Shown: positions 8,969 through 18,782, counted from the first letter of the stretch. The stretch is 64,000 bases of DNA from DAIQNV01 sp038748775 (GCA_038748775.1 JBCDIT010000006.1:1-64000); one strand, 5' to 3'. Translations and numbers: made by a program. Notes: generated by a model from the letters alone, not told the origin.

Positions 8969-10153
8969 CTAGAAAACGACCTGCATCTGCGCGATCACCG
9001 CAAACTGGTGCTCATCCGAGTCCGCGAGCACGCCGTTCGACAACGCCGCTCCCAGAAGCGAACTCGATGCCGCCTGATCTTCCGGAAAGTACGAGACTTC
9101 GCAACTGAACTTCACGGCGTGGCTCTCCGGAATCATGAACACGTTGACCCCGACCGACGTCTGACTGAACGCGTCCCCGCCGTCCAGCCGATCGTCATCC
9201 GGGAAGATCACAGATGTTCGAGCCGCGAGTTCAACCGTGTCGGTGACGAATACCGCACCCTGAAGGCTGAAGGCCAGGTCAGTCAGCGACGTCTCTCCGT
9301 CGTCGAACGTTTGTCCGAAGAAAGAACCGGCGACGCTCCACCCGCTGCCCTCGATGCTCGCGTCGGCTGTGTACCCAAGCAGATCGACGGTGCCATCGTC
9401 GAGCCCCGAGAGCGTCGTCGCGATCCCGTCGCGTTGCCAGTGGGCCGCCGCACCGAGAAGCGTGCCGACCGGGCGTCCACGGAACGACGACATGTTTGTG
9501 TATTCAGACCAAGGTGCATCGCCGAGCCTCAGGTCAAACCGTGCGGTCAGTGCCGTCGAGTCGGCTTCCCGGACATCACCGGCCTGTGTGTTCCTAGAAA
9601 GGCGCCCGTCGCCGATCGTCCCCCTCACCCGGATCCGATCACCTCGGAAGCCGAGGCTGATACCCTGCGTGCGCCCGCCGCGGAACAACGCGTCGCTGAG
9701 CGACCGATCGACGAGCACGAGTTTCGTCGGAGAGACGTCGAACTCGCGAGTGAATGGGAGCTTGAACTGCCCGAGGCGGAGGCTCCATCCTTCGGCGAGT
9801 CCAAGGTCCACGTAGCCGTCGTTCACACGAAAGTCACCCTCGCGAGCGCCGAACTGCCCCGAGATCCGATACGAGATCCTCGAATCAGCGACCTCGCCCT
9901 TCACCCCGATGCGCGCGCGGGCCACCGAGAACCCGCCGACGTAGTCGTCGTTCCCGGAGTCCGCTTCCTCCGCGTCGAAGACCCCGGTGTACCGAAACTG
10001 GAGCAAACCATCCACACGAACAGGATTCGGCTCGGCCGCTTCGCCCAGCGATCGAGGCGATTGAGCCCGGGCGTTTGACATCACCACAATGAGAAGACAC
10101 GCGCCGCAGAAGCGGAGCCAACGCGGCTTGGCAGGAAGTCGGAGCGAACCCAT
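8969..10153 (-). CDS. OprO/OprP-type porin
   Basis: A 394-residue outer-membrane beta-barrel candidate. It has a signal peptide (hydrophobic stretch 'FCGACLLIVVMSNARA', cleavage near residue 30), then 'VDGLLQFRYTGVF', 'ARARIGVKGEV', 'WSLRLGQFKLPFTREFDVSP' and 'LGFRGDRIRVRGTIGDGR', the conserved pattern of phosphate-selective porin-like proteins. It ends in alternating beta strands and 'AVIAQMQVVF' with the C-terminal Phe used for BAM recognition. The substrate cannot be inferred. The gene is divergent from nothing: the tRNA cluster upstream lies on the same strand and ends 39 bp before its start. Confidence 0.8.
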   Translation of the reverse strand: MGSLRLPAKPRWLRFCGACLLIVVMSNARAQSPRSLGEAAEPNPVRVDGLLQFRYTGVFDAEEADSGNDDYVGGFSVARARIGVKGEVADSRISYRISGQFGAREGDFRVNDGYVDLGLAEGWSLRLGQFKLPFTREFDVSPTKLVLVDRSLSDALFRGGRTQGISLGFRGDRIRVRGTIGDGRLSRNTQAGDVREADSTALTARFDLRLGDAPWSEYTNMSSFRGRPVGTLLGAAAHWQRDGIATTLSGLDDGTVDLLGYTADASIEGSGWSVAGSFFGQTFDDGETSLTDLAFSLQGAVFVTDTVELAARTSVIFPDDDRLDGGDAFSQTSVGVNVFMIPESHAVKFSCEVSYFPEDQAASSSLLGAALSNGVLADSDEHQFAVIAQMQVVF

Positions 10154-10192
10154 ACGCCCCGAGGGTATCCGCGCGCGTCTCGCACACTCGAA

Positions 10193-10280
10193 TGGGTCAG
10201 GCAGGATTCGAACCTGCGGTGTTCACCCAGAGGGTCCCGGGTTTACAGCCCGGTTGCTTCAACTACTTGCATACCAACCC
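10193..10280 (-). tRNA. tRNA-Tyr (GTA)
   Basis: An 88-nt class II cloverleaf on the minus strand: acceptor GGGTTGG/CTGACCC, anticodon loop CTGTAAA (GTA), a long variable arm (around ACCCTCTGGGTGAACA), T-arm GCAGGTTCGAATCCTGC and discriminator A. It is the last gene of a four-tRNA cluster read right to left. CCA is not encoded. Confidence 0.93.
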
Positions 10281-10283
10281 CAA

Positions 10284-10357
10284 TGGTCCCGGAGGGATTC
10301 GAACCCACACTGGGCGGCCGCTCATGCCGCTGCCTCTTCCGATTGGGCTACGGGACC
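10284..10357 (-). tRNA. tRNA with leucine anticodon GAG, short variable arm
   Basis: A 74-nt class I cloverleaf: acceptor GGTCCCG/CGGGACC, D-arm GCCCAATCGGAAGAGGC, anticodon stem GCGGC/GCCGC with loop ATGAGCG (T33, anticodon GAG), a five-base variable loop CCAGT, T-loop TTCGAAT and discriminator A73. Bacterial tRNA-Leu is expected to carry a long variable arm, absent here. The T-stem has one T-T mismatch and position 37 is C rather than a purine, so this copy is the most degenerate of the three. Confidence 0.75.
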
Positions 10358-10366
10358 TGCGCACAA

Positions 10367-10440
10367 TGACCCCGGCAGGATTCGAACCTGCAACATTCGG
10401 TGTCTGAGACCGCCGCCTCTTCCAATTGGGCTACGGGGCC
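10367..10440 (-). tRNA. tRNA with leucine anticodon CAG, short variable arm
   Basis: A 74-nt class I cloverleaf: acceptor GGCCCCG/CGGGGTC, D-arm GCCCAATTGGAAGAGGC, anticodon stem GCGGT/ACCGA (outer pair mismatched), loop CTCAGAC (anticodon CAG, A37), five-base variable loop ATGTT, T-arm GCAGGTTCGAATCCTGC and A73. It shares the D-arm type of its two neighbours and, like them, lacks the long arm expected for tRNA-Leu. Confidence 0.8.
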
Positions 10441-10460
10441 AACATCACAAAGACATAAGA

Positions 10461-10534
10461 TGACCCTGGCGGGATTTGAACCCGCACCGAGCGGCTTTTA
10501 AGGCCGCCGCCTCTACCAGTTGGGCTACAGGGTC
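10461..10534 (-). tRNA. tRNA with leucine anticodon TAA, short variable arm
   Basis: A well-formed 74-nt class I cloverleaf: acceptor GACCCTG/CAGGGTC fully paired, D-arm GCCCAACTGGTAGAGGC, anticodon stem GCGGC/GCCGC fully paired, loop CTTAAAA (anticodon TAA), five-base variable loop TCGGT, T-arm GCGGGTTCAAATCCCGC and discriminator A73. Every helix is intact, so this looks functional, yet the long variable arm of leucine tRNAs is missing. It is the first gene of the cluster in the transcription direction. Confidence 0.85.
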
Positions 10535-10794
10535 TACCCCGTGACACGCGCCGGCCGCGTCGATAGCACGGGGGCGCCGCGGCAGGGGCTTGAATCACCG
10601 GGGATTTACGGATCTGGGAGCGAATCAATATCGCGGGGCCGTGCCGGATAGTCGCCGGACGGCCATCGGAAGTCGGGCCGAGGCCCGTGACCCGGAGCGG
10701 AACGAGATGATCGCTGCACGGTTAGACATGATGAACGTATCTTCGTCATCGAAGGACGCTGCGTCAATACACAGAAGCAAAAACGATGAAGGAA

Positions 10795-11709
10795 TCACGC
10801 GAGTGCGAGCGAATCTTTCACCCCAAGCGATTTGTAGATCTCGCGTGTCGCCGTGCTCTTGTTGAGCGTGTAGAGGTGGATGCCCTTCACCTTGTGCTCG
10901 AGCAAGTCGAAGCACTGCTGCGTCGCCCAGTGCACACCGACACGCCGGACCGCGTCCTTGTCGCCGCCGGTGCGTCGAATCGCACGCAGAAGCGGCGCCG
11001 GGTAGCGGGCGCCGGCCGCGAGTTCGGCCATCCGCTTCATCCCGCCTTCGCTCGTGATGGGCATGATCCCGGCAACGATAGGGATCTTGATGCCCGCCAA
11101 CTCGCAACGCTCGCGGAAGTCGTAGAAGTCGCGATTCTCGAAGAAGAGCTGGGTCACGATGTAGTCGGCGCCCGCGTCGACCTTCGCCTTGAGGTAGTCC
11201 ATCTCCAAGAGCCGGTTTGGACACGCCGGGTGGCCCTCGGGAAAGCCGGCAACACCGATGCCGAAGCCACGCCGGTCCGAGTGGCCCCGCTCATCGTTGA
11301 ACCGCCGGATATACGCAACCAACTCGCTGGCATATCTGAACGCATCGGTCGAGCGGTCGTAATCCTCGAGGTCTCTCGGGGGATCGCCCCGTAGCGCGAG
11401 GATGTTGCCGATACCGCTCTTCGCGTAGGTCTCCAAGATCGTCCGGATCTCGCTCTCGGAATGGCACACGCTCGTCAGATGGGGGACGGGGTCGAGCTGT
11501 GTTTCGGTTTTCAGCCGTACGACGAGCCGATTGGTGACCTCACGCGTAGACCCGCCGGCGCCGTACGTCACCGAGACGAAACTCGGTCGCAGCTCTTCGA
11601 GTTCCGCCATGTGCCCGTAAAGCGACTCGGCCGCCTCGGAAGACTTCGGCGGAAAGAACTCGAACGAGACCGTGGTCTCGCGCTGGGCGAAGATGTCATC
11701 AATGTGCAT
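10795..11709 (-). CDS. metF: 5,10-methylenetetrahydrofolate reductase
   Basis: Reduces methylenetetrahydrofolate to 5-methyltetrahydrofolate for methionine synthesis; a cytoplasmic FAD enzyme. The 304-residue product matches the family length. It starts with 'TVSFEFFPPKSSEA' and has 'VSVTYGAGGSTRE' (catalytic Glu region), 'HLTSVCHSESEI', 'ILALRGDPPRD' and 'DYIVTQLFFENRDFY'. It follows the THUMP-like methyltransferase gene by 28 bp. An 18-bp palindrome at 11746-11763, inside that intergenic stretch and the 3' end of the upstream gene, is almost identical to one upstream of the ArsR-ahcY operon, so shared regulation is likely. Confidence 0.95.
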   Translation of the reverse strand: MHIDDIFAQRETTVSFEFFPPKSSEAAESLYGHMAELEELRPSFVSVTYGAGGSTREVTNRLVVRLKTETQLDPVPHLTSVCHSESEIRTILETYAKSGIGNILALRGDPPRDLEDYDRSTDAFRYASELVAYIRRFNDERGHSDRRGFGIGVAGFPEGHPACPNRLLEMDYLKAKVDAGADYIVTQLFFENRDFYDFRERCELAGIKIPIVAGIMPITSEGGMKRMAELAAGARYPAPLLRAIRRTGGDKDAVRRVGVHWATQQCFDLLEHKVKGIHLYTLNKSTATREIYKSLGVKDSLALA

Positions 11710-11737
11710 GGGCTTCCCTGCCGATCATGAAGGCATT

Positions 11738-12916
11738 CTACCGTCTATCCGGATGAACGGATGAAGCGTGCCCCAAACGCTCACAAATGACCGCCTGGAC
11801 GCCACTGGAACCCATTCGAACGACGAACACCGTAAGAGGCCGATCCCCCGATCCTCGCAATGCAGCTGATTCGGCATCCGCGTCAACGACCCGCCCGCGC
11901 GTCTTCACCTCGACGATGCCTCCGCTCAGAGCCCGGATCGCAGAGCGGACGCGTCTGCGATTCCAAGGCAGGCACTCGAGCGTCCTGAAGGACGTCAGCC
12001 AATCACTTGAAACAAGCGTCGAAGCCGTGAGCATCCCACACGCCGGATGGGGCATCGCAACGTCGAGTTGGCCGCAAAGCGCTCCGAGCAATCCGGCTCG
12101 CTCAACGGCTGGGTCGCAAACGAACACGAACGCGTCGATCTCGCGTTCCGGCGGCTGAACCGATGGGTCACCGGTGATCGTGAGCGTCCTCCGATCCCCG
12201 ATGGCGGTTGCGCGTACTCCGGGCTCTTTACAAAGGGCGCCAGTCCAAAGCAACGCCTGCGTGAGGCCACCTCGTTCGCTGACGTATTCGACTTCACCGT
12301 CAGGGAGCAGCTCGCTATCGATCCCGGGCATCAGCTTGACACAGGCGCCTCTCGCACGCGCCGCGACGGCTTCAACGAACTCAGGACCCGGCACCAGTTC
12401 GTCGTACCGCACCGTCCTCCGTCCGCCTTCGTTCCGGCGGGCCGGGTCGAGGTGAATCAGTCGGCCAGCAAGATCGATCGACGTCGCGTCGGTGACGAGC
12501 ACGCGACGCCCGCTGTTCGCTTCCGCCATCCACGCGCGGACCGCGTGCGTGTCAACGCCCTCAACATCACAGACGCGAGCGAGCGACATGAGATCGCCGC
12601 CGATTCCGCAGCACAGGTCCAAGACGCTGCCACCGGACCGCTCGAATCGCTTTGCTTTGTGCGATGCGATCCGTTCCGAGGAGGCCATCTCGATGCCCGG
12701 AACATCGCCTATCACGCGTCGACCAGGCCACTTCAACGCGACCTTTGTGCGTGCCCTCGCCCAGTCTAGGGCGACCGCGACAACCTTCGGGGGAAAGCGC
12801 CGCCTGAGCGTGCTGATCCCCGCGACCGTGAGATCGGCACCGACGTTCGTAAGCGTCTCGTCATCCAGAACAGTCTTCCACGCCCGGATGATCGAGTCCG
12901 CGTCGTCAGCGGACAT
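11738..12916 (-). CDS. class I SAM-dependent methyltransferase with THUMP-like C-terminal domain
   Basis: A 392-residue protein. The central Rossmann methyltransferase has motif I 'VLDLCCGIGGDLMSLA' (about residues 98-113), acidic motif II 'VEGVDTHAVRAWM' and a distinctive 'LIHLDPARR' motif IV. The C-terminal third ('FRTLECLPWNRRRVRSAIRAL', 'VEVKTRGRVVD') fits the THUMP-like domain that accompanies this methyltransferase branch, so a nucleic-acid (possibly tRNA) substrate is plausible but not shown. Its start overlaps the end of the glucan phosphorylase gene by 11 bp, suggesting translational coupling. Its 3' end contains half of the palindrome controlling metF. Confidence 0.8.
   Translation of the reverse strand: MSADDADSIIRAWKTVLDDETLTNVGADLTVAGISTLRRRFPPKVVAVALDWARARTKVALKWPGRRVIGDVPGIEMASSERIASHKAKRFERSGGSVLDLCCGIGGDLMSLARVCDVEGVDTHAVRAWMAEANSGRRVLVTDATSIDLAGRLIHLDPARRNEGGRRTVRYDELVPGPEFVEAVAARARGACVKLMPGIDSELLPDGEVEYVSERGGLTQALLWTGALCKEPGVRATAIGDRRTLTITGDPSVQPPEREIDAFVFVCDPAVERAGLLGALCGQLDVAMPHPACGMLTASTLVSSDWLTSFRTLECLPWNRRRVRSAIRALSGGIVEVKTRGRVVDADAESAALRGSGDRPLTVFVVRMGSSGVQAVICERLGHASSVHPDRR
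11746..11763. promoter_or_regulatory. palindromic operator candidate upstream of metF
   Basis: TATCCGGATGAACGGATG: arms ATCCG and CGGAT separated by GATGAA, ending 37 nt upstream of the metF start codon. Seventeen of 18 bases equal the site upstream of the ArsR-type regulator gene (17551-17568), which lies at the same distance from its start codon. A binding site for that regulator is inferred. Confidence 0.6.
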
Positions 12917-14666
12917 AGGCCCGGAGCGCGTACTCGCTCACCATGCGTTCGGTCGTGAAGTACGAACCGTTCAGCGCGATACACGCACGCATGATCTCCG
13001 CCCAAGCTTCATCGCCCGCCTGCCACGCCGGCAGGATCGCGTGTTCGAGCTTCGAGTACAAGCTATCGGCGTGGGCTTCGTCCATTCCCGGTATGTTGTC
13101 CGCGAACGTCGCGTCGTCGTTCGTCTCCCCGATGGCCCAACCCGTCCGGCCTTCGACCCAACCTTCGAGCCACCAGCCGTCAAGCGTGCTCAGGCTGGGC
13201 ACACCGTTGAGGGCGGCCTTCATGCCGCTCGTGCCGCTCGCTTCGAGCGGTGGGCGAGGGTTGTTGAGCCAGACATCAGCGCCAGACACGAGCTTCTTGC
13301 TGACCTCGATGTCATAGTCGCTCAGGAAGACGACCGGGCAGTCCTGGCCGAGGTCGCGGGCCTTCTCATGGATCTCACGGATGATCTCTTTGCCGCGTCC
13401 ATCGTTCGGGTGGCTCTTACCGGCGTAGATCACCTGGACCTTACCGACGTTCTTCGAGATATTCCGCAAACGCTCGACATCACGCAGGAGCAGCGAAGGC
13501 CGCTTGTAGTCGGTCATCCGGCGGCTGAACACCATCGTGAGCGCTTCGCGATCAAGGCGAACGCCGCTCTGGGCTTCAACCAACTCAAGCAAATCATTTT
13601 TCGCTCGCTTGTGCGCGTCGACCAGCGAATCAGTCGGGAGCGCCGAGCACATGCGCAGGTCCGTGTTCACGCGCTTCCACTCGGGGACATGCCCATCGAA
13701 GAGAGCACGAACCGGGTCGCTCACCCAGCTCGCCGCGTGGACCCCGTTTGTGATTGCATGGATCGGATACCCCGGGAACATCGCACGGCTCACTTCGCCG
13801 TGCTTCCGAGCGACCGCGTTCGAGAAACTCGAGAAGTTCATCGCGAGCTTCGTCGTGTTCAGCGTGCTGCCCTCGCCATAGAGGTCCGGCCGATCGAACA
13901 CCGGGTGGTGCCCGATGATCGCCTTGACCCGCTCGATCTGAAAGCGATCGTGACCCGCTGCAACAGGTGTGTGAGTTGTGAAGACACACCGGCTGCGGAC
14001 CGAGGCGATCGAATCATCGGTCAAAGAGTGGGGAGCCGGCGTGTCATGCACGCCAAGGTGGTGCCCGCCCTGACCGTCGCGACGCTCGGCCGCCCGAGAG
14101 AGATGCTCGCTCAGCAGTTCCACACACACGAAGCACGCATGCCCCTCGTTCATGTGGAACGTGCCCAGGTCGTGCCCGATCGCGCGGAGCATGCGACGCC
14201 CGCCGATTCCGAGGATCGCCTCCTGGCGAATCCGGTGATCGGTGTCGCCGGCGTACAGCCTGGCGGTCAACTCACGAGCCGCCGGGTCGTTCTCTGGGAG
14301 GTCGGTGTCGAGGTAGTAGACCGGGACGAGATATCCGCCAACGCCGAAGACGTCGAGACGCCACGCCCGGACGACCACGTCGCGCCCATCAACCGGCACG
14401 ACAACCCTCGGTGTCATGGGGCGTAGCACTTCCTCAGGGGCCCAGGCGGTCGCCTCTTCAACCTGCTCGCCTTCGGTCCCCAGGCGCTGCTTGAAGTACC
14501 CGCCGCGGTAGAGCAGCGTGACCCCTACGTACGGCAACTCGAGGTCGGCGGCCGCTCGAAGCGTGTCGCCGGCGAGAATGCCGAGTCCGCCGGAGTACGT
14601 GGGGATGTGGGCGTCGAACCCGATCTCAAGACTGAAGTACGCGATGTCGTGGTCGAACGTCGGCAT
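12906..14666 (-). CDS. glgP: alpha-glucan (glycogen/starch-type) phosphorylase
   Basis: Releases glucose-1-phosphate from alpha-1,4-glucans; a cytoplasmic PLP enzyme of glycogen breakdown. The 586-residue product corresponds to the short 'alpha-glucan phosphorylase' subfamily. The N-terminus 'IAYFSLEIGFDAHIPTYSGGLGILAGD' is the subfamily hallmark. Later motifs are 'HMNEGHACFV', 'FTTHTPVAAGHDRF', 'NGVHAASWV', 'RMTDYKRPSLLL' and the PLP site 'EASGTSGMKAALNGVPSLS' with the cofactor Lys near residue 480. A GGAG ribosome-binding site lies 10 nt before the ATG. It overlaps the methyltransferase gene downstream by 11 bp. Confidence 0.93.
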   Translation of the reverse strand: MPTFDHDIAYFSLEIGFDAHIPTYSGGLGILAGDTLRAAADLELPYVGVTLLYRGGYFKQRLGTEGEQVEEATAWAPEEVLRPMTPRVVVPVDGRDVVVRAWRLDVFGVGGYLVPVYYLDTDLPENDPAARELTARLYAGDTDHRIRQEAILGIGGRRMLRAIGHDLGTFHMNEGHACFVCVELLSEHLSRAAERRDGQGGHHLGVHDTPAPHSLTDDSIASVRSRCVFTTHTPVAAGHDRFQIERVKAIIGHHPVFDRPDLYGEGSTLNTTKLAMNFSSFSNAVARKHGEVSRAMFPGYPIHAITNGVHAASWVSDPVRALFDGHVPEWKRVNTDLRMCSALPTDSLVDAHKRAKNDLLELVEAQSGVRLDREALTMVFSRRMTDYKRPSLLLRDVERLRNISKNVGKVQVIYAGKSHPNDGRGKEIIREIHEKARDLGQDCPVVFLSDYDIEVSKKLVSGADVWLNNPRPPLEASGTSGMKAALNGVPSLSTLDGWWLEGWVEGRTGWAIGETNDDATFADNIPGMDEAHADSLYSKLEHAILPAWQAGDEAWAEIMRACIALNGSYFTTERMVSEYALRAYVR

Positions 14667-14931
14667 GGGGTGTGCTCCTCGTGTCCGAGAACCCTATCGG
14701 CTCGACGCCCGGTCTGCCCCGAACGATCGGGGCCAGTCTCTGAGATCCGCCGACTCGGAGGACTCCGGAGCCCATGTCCGGCGACACTCCCATGACCGTT
14801 TCGTGAAGATCTGAGAACCCCGCACACGCGTTTGTTCGCTCAGCGCGGTCAGCGAATGGGCTGGCATCCACCCCGCCAAGCGGATCTGAGGCGGCGGACG
14901 ACCTCCCCAGCAATGAACCAAAAGTCGAAAC
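14667..14931. other. intergenic region between glgP and the ahcY terminator
   Basis: About 265 bp upstream of glgP. It should contain the glgP promoter, but I see no convincing -35/-10 pair, RNA gene or repeat. The only clear element nearby is the ahcY terminator. Confidence 0.5.
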
Positions 14932-14960
14932 AAAAAAAGGAGCCGGGTCTCCCCGGCTCC
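14932..14960 (-). terminator. Rho-independent terminator of ahcY
   Basis: Minus strand: perfect 9-bp stem GGAGCCGGG/CCCGGCTCC, loop GAGA, then seven T residues. It lies 27 nt downstream of the ahcY stop codon. Confidence 0.9.
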
Positions 14961-14987
14961 TGCAGATCTGGCCTGTTGCCCTCAGGT

Positions 14988-16487
<1,500 letters not shown>

Positions 16488-16522
16488 GCCTGGGCTCCAA
16501 TCAGCTCAAGGGGTGAGTCGTC

Positions 16523-17515
16523 TCATCGTTCCGATGCCACGTTCGACGCCCGTAGACGGGCAGACGCGGCAAACAACCCGGGACCACGCGCATTCGGGTC
16601 GCCCGGGAGATACACCAATCGGGGGGAGTCAAATCCAGCTTCGGCCATCAGCTCGCGCACGCGGTCCGGGCCAAAGCCGAGATGGCGATGGCCCATCGTG
16701 TGCTTGTACTCCGCGCGGGCATGCTCAACCATGTCGATCACGAGCGCCACGCCGCCACCGCGATCGGAGCGGAGCACGCGAGCCATCTCTGCGACAGCCG
16801 CCGCCGGGTCATCGACGTGGTGGAGCACCAGCGAGCAGCACACCGCGTCGACTTCGCCATCCGCGATCGGAAGCGTCTCGAGCGAGCCTTCCCGCAAATC
16901 AACGCGGCTAGCGTGACGTGATCCTTCAAGCCGACGCCCCGCCGCGTCGAGCATCGGTTGACTCTGGTCGACCGCGATGACGGTCGACACCACCGGCGCG
17001 AGCAACTCCGCCACGTTCCCTGTGCCACACCCGAGGTCGGCAACGGTCCATCGAGCATCGATCAAATTGAGCAACGCCAGTTCGGTAAACCGGCCCCCGA
17101 AGAGCTCGTGCCGGTACGCGTCCCACTCGCCAGCAACGCGACCGAAGAACGACATGCTGTCGGTCATCCGAGCCGCGAGCACGTCGCGAAGCCGTCGATC
17201 GTCCTCGTCGAGTTCCGGCGAAGGCGCCATCTGGTCACGCACCGCAAGCCAGAGCACCCGTTCCTCGCTCCGAAGCTCGTCGAGCAGCAACCGGTACAGC
17301 GTCGCCGTACCCGCCGAGCGCTTCACAACCCAATTGCCATCGGAGAGCACCTTGAGATGACGACTCACCGTCGACTGTGGCGCTTGAAGCACGCGAGCCA
17401 CCTCACCCACGGCAAGCTCTTCACGCTCGAGAAGACGAAGCAGACGGAGGCGCACCCCGTCCGTCAACGCGCTCAAACGCTGCATCACCGAGTTGGCAGT
17501 CGACGCGGAAGCCAT
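16523..17515 (-). CDS. ArsR-family regulator fused to a SAM-dependent methyltransferase
   Basis: A 330-residue two-domain protein. Residues about 8-85 form an ArsR-type winged helix ('MQRLSALTDGVRLRLLRLLEREELAVGEVARVL', recognition helix 'APQSTVSRHLKVL'). No metal-binding Cys motif is seen in the helix region. Residues about 120-310 are a class I methyltransferase with 'VADLGCGTGNVAELL' (about 157-171), 'VIAVDQSQPMLDAA' and 'DAVCCSLVLHHVDDP'. Its position directly before ahcY suggests it senses SAM or SAH and controls the SAM cycle, as the unrelated-in-architecture ArsR-type SahR does in Proteobacteria. This role is inferred. The palindrome 36 nt upstream suggests autoregulation. Confidence 0.85.
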   Translation of the reverse strand: MASASTANSVMQRLSALTDGVRLRLLRLLEREELAVGEVARVLQAPQSTVSRHLKVLSDGNWVVKRSAGTATLYRLLLDELRSEERVLWLAVRDQMAPSPELDEDDRRLRDVLAARMTDSMSFFGRVAGEWDAYRHELFGGRFTELALLNLIDARWTVADLGCGTGNVAELLAPVVSTVIAVDQSQPMLDAAGRRLEGSRHASRVDLREGSLETLPIADGEVDAVCCSLVLHHVDDPAAAVAEMARVLRSDRGGGVALVIDMVEHARAEYKHTMGHRHLGFGPDRVRELMAEAGFDSPRLVYLPGDPNARGPGLFAASARLRASNVASER

Positions 17516-17550
17516 GCATTCACCCAGCCAAACAGAGCCAGTATCGACTC

Positions 17551-17568
17551 TATCCGTTCATCCGGATA
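17551..17568. promoter_or_regulatory. palindromic operator candidate upstream of ArsR-ahcY operon
   Basis: Perfect 6-bp arms TATCCG and CGGATA around TTCATC, 36 nt upstream of the start codon at 17515. The minus-strand reading TATCCGGATGAACGGATA matches the metF upstream site in 17 of 18 bases, spacer included. Confidence 0.65.
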
Positions 17569-17604
17569 AATGGTAGAAGCACTTCTGGCCCAGTCAACCG
17601 CTGG

Positions 17605-18282
17605 TCAGTCCACTTGGTCGGGACGCAACGCCAGGCTGGGTCCGGGAACCTCGCCGAGATCCGAGATGCGATTGCGGATCTCTTCATCCTGTGGCGTGAG
17701 GTACAAGAGAACCCGCAGCCGCATCAGTTCCTGGGCGCTGTCGCCGGCCCGGGCGTAGAGATTGGCGAGCGCGGCCTGACCCTTGGCGCTCTCCCGGGGC
17801 TGGAGAGCGACCGCCTTTCGATACGCCTGCTCGGCCTCGTCGACGAGCCCCAGACGCTCGGCCACCCTGCCCACACGCAGATACCCGGAGTAGCCATCAC
17901 CCTCCTCGGCACGGCGTTCGAGCAGACCAAAGAGCTCATCGAGTTCTCCGGTCGCGAGCATCGCATCCGCTAAAGCGTCGAGGTAGACGCTGTTCTCGGG
18001 ATCAAGGTCGAGCGCCACCGTGAGATGTTCCCGAGCCGAGACCGATTCTCCGAGTTCGAGCTGGGTCCGTCCGACGTCGAAATGCGCCTGAGCGCTCCCG
18101 GGGCGGCGTTCGAGCACCTTGAGGTATCCCTCGAGCGCGAGCGGGAAATCGCCCTCGTTGTACGCGCGGCCCGAGTCGACTTGGAGCCGCCCCGACGACC
18201 TCGGCTCCCCATCCCCGGCGCACCCTGCGAGGAGGGCAACGCTCAGGGCCGCGATCCCGGTCAGTCGCCAGATATCCGTCAT
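17605..18282 (-). CDS. TPR-repeat lipoprotein
   Basis: A 225-residue exported protein. The start at 18282 is chosen for its AAAGGA ribosome-binding site 9 nt upstream and for the lipoprotein signal 'TGIAALSVALLAGC' that follows. The mature part has at least four TPR-like units ('GRAYNEGDFPLALEGYLKVLERRPG', 'AQAHFDVGRTQLELGESVSAREHL', 'RVAERLGLVDEAEQAYRKAVALQP'). TPR lipoproteins serve as scaffolds for envelope complexes; no partner is evident here. It is divergent from the gene at 18360 with a 77-bp gap. Confidence 0.8.
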   Translation of the reverse strand: MTDIWRLTGIAALSVALLAGCAGDGEPRSSGRLQVDSGRAYNEGDFPLALEGYLKVLERRPGSAQAHFDVGRTQLELGESVSAREHLTVALDLDPENSVYLDALADAMLATGELDELFGLLERRAEEGDGYSGYLRVGRVAERLGLVDEAEQAYRKAVALQPRESAKGQAALANLYARAGDSAQELMRLRVLLYLTPQDEEIRNRISDLGEVPGPSLALRPDQVD

Positions 18283-18359
18283 CGACGCGTCCTTTCGATC
18301 TCGCCCCGGCGCACAGAAATCACGCCCGTTGACGAACATGCGATGCTATCGGACACACG

Positions 18360-18782
18360 ATGCCGACGCCTCGAATCAACCCCACGCCGCGCCGGGCGGT
18401 CCTCCTGGTCCACACGCTCCCGGGCGGCGCTTCGCATGTCGACTGGATGATCGAACGGGCCGCGGCCATTCCCTCGGCGCCGTCCGCGGAGCACACACTG
18501 TGCACGTACCGCGTCGTCGTTCGGGTCGACGCCCCGCCATACGTTCCGTTCATCGCCGTGCCCATCGCCGAGCATCGGCGGCGGTACCTCACGTTCGAGG
18601 GTCGTATCACCGGCGATGGGGGCACAGTCCGCCGCCTCGCACGCGGACAAGTCGTCAACGACAGCCCGGCCGCGACCATCAGGTGGCACGAAGGCACGAT
18701 CGTCCGATACGAGTTTGAGATCACCCCAGACGGGCACGCACTGGTACACCCGACCCGAATACCGGAGAACGTTGGCGGTTAG
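18360..18782 (+). CDS. conserved hypothetical protein
   Basis: 140 residues, predicted soluble and mostly beta-rich, without signal peptide or membrane segment. The N-terminal half has 'RAVLLVHTLPGGASHVDWMIERA' and 'CTYRVVVRVD', the C-terminal half 'HRRRYLTFEGRITGDGGTVRRLARGQV'. I do not recognise a family. Codon use looks like that of the neighbours and it starts at an ATG in a divergent intergenic gap, so it is probably real. Confidence 0.55.
   Translation: MPTPRINPTPRRAVLLVHTLPGGASHVDWMIERAAAIPSAPSAEHTLCTYRVVVRVDAPPYVPFIAVPIAEHRRRYLTFEGRITGDGGTVRRLARGQVVNDSPAATIRWHEGTIVRYEFEITPDGHALVHPTRIPENVGG

Noticed and set aside
12492..14426. Long plus-strand open frame of about 640 codons across glgP
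   Set aside because: It is the antisense shadow of glgP and its neighbour, a common effect in high-GC DNA. Its translation is Arg/Asp/His-rich with no recognisable domain, while the minus-strand product is a clear phosphorylase.
16488..16522. SAH or SAM riboswitch upstream of ahcY
   Set aside because: Only 35 bp separate ahcY from the upstream regulator gene, too short for the aptamer, and no conserved helices are seen. The palindrome upstream of the operon explains regulation better.
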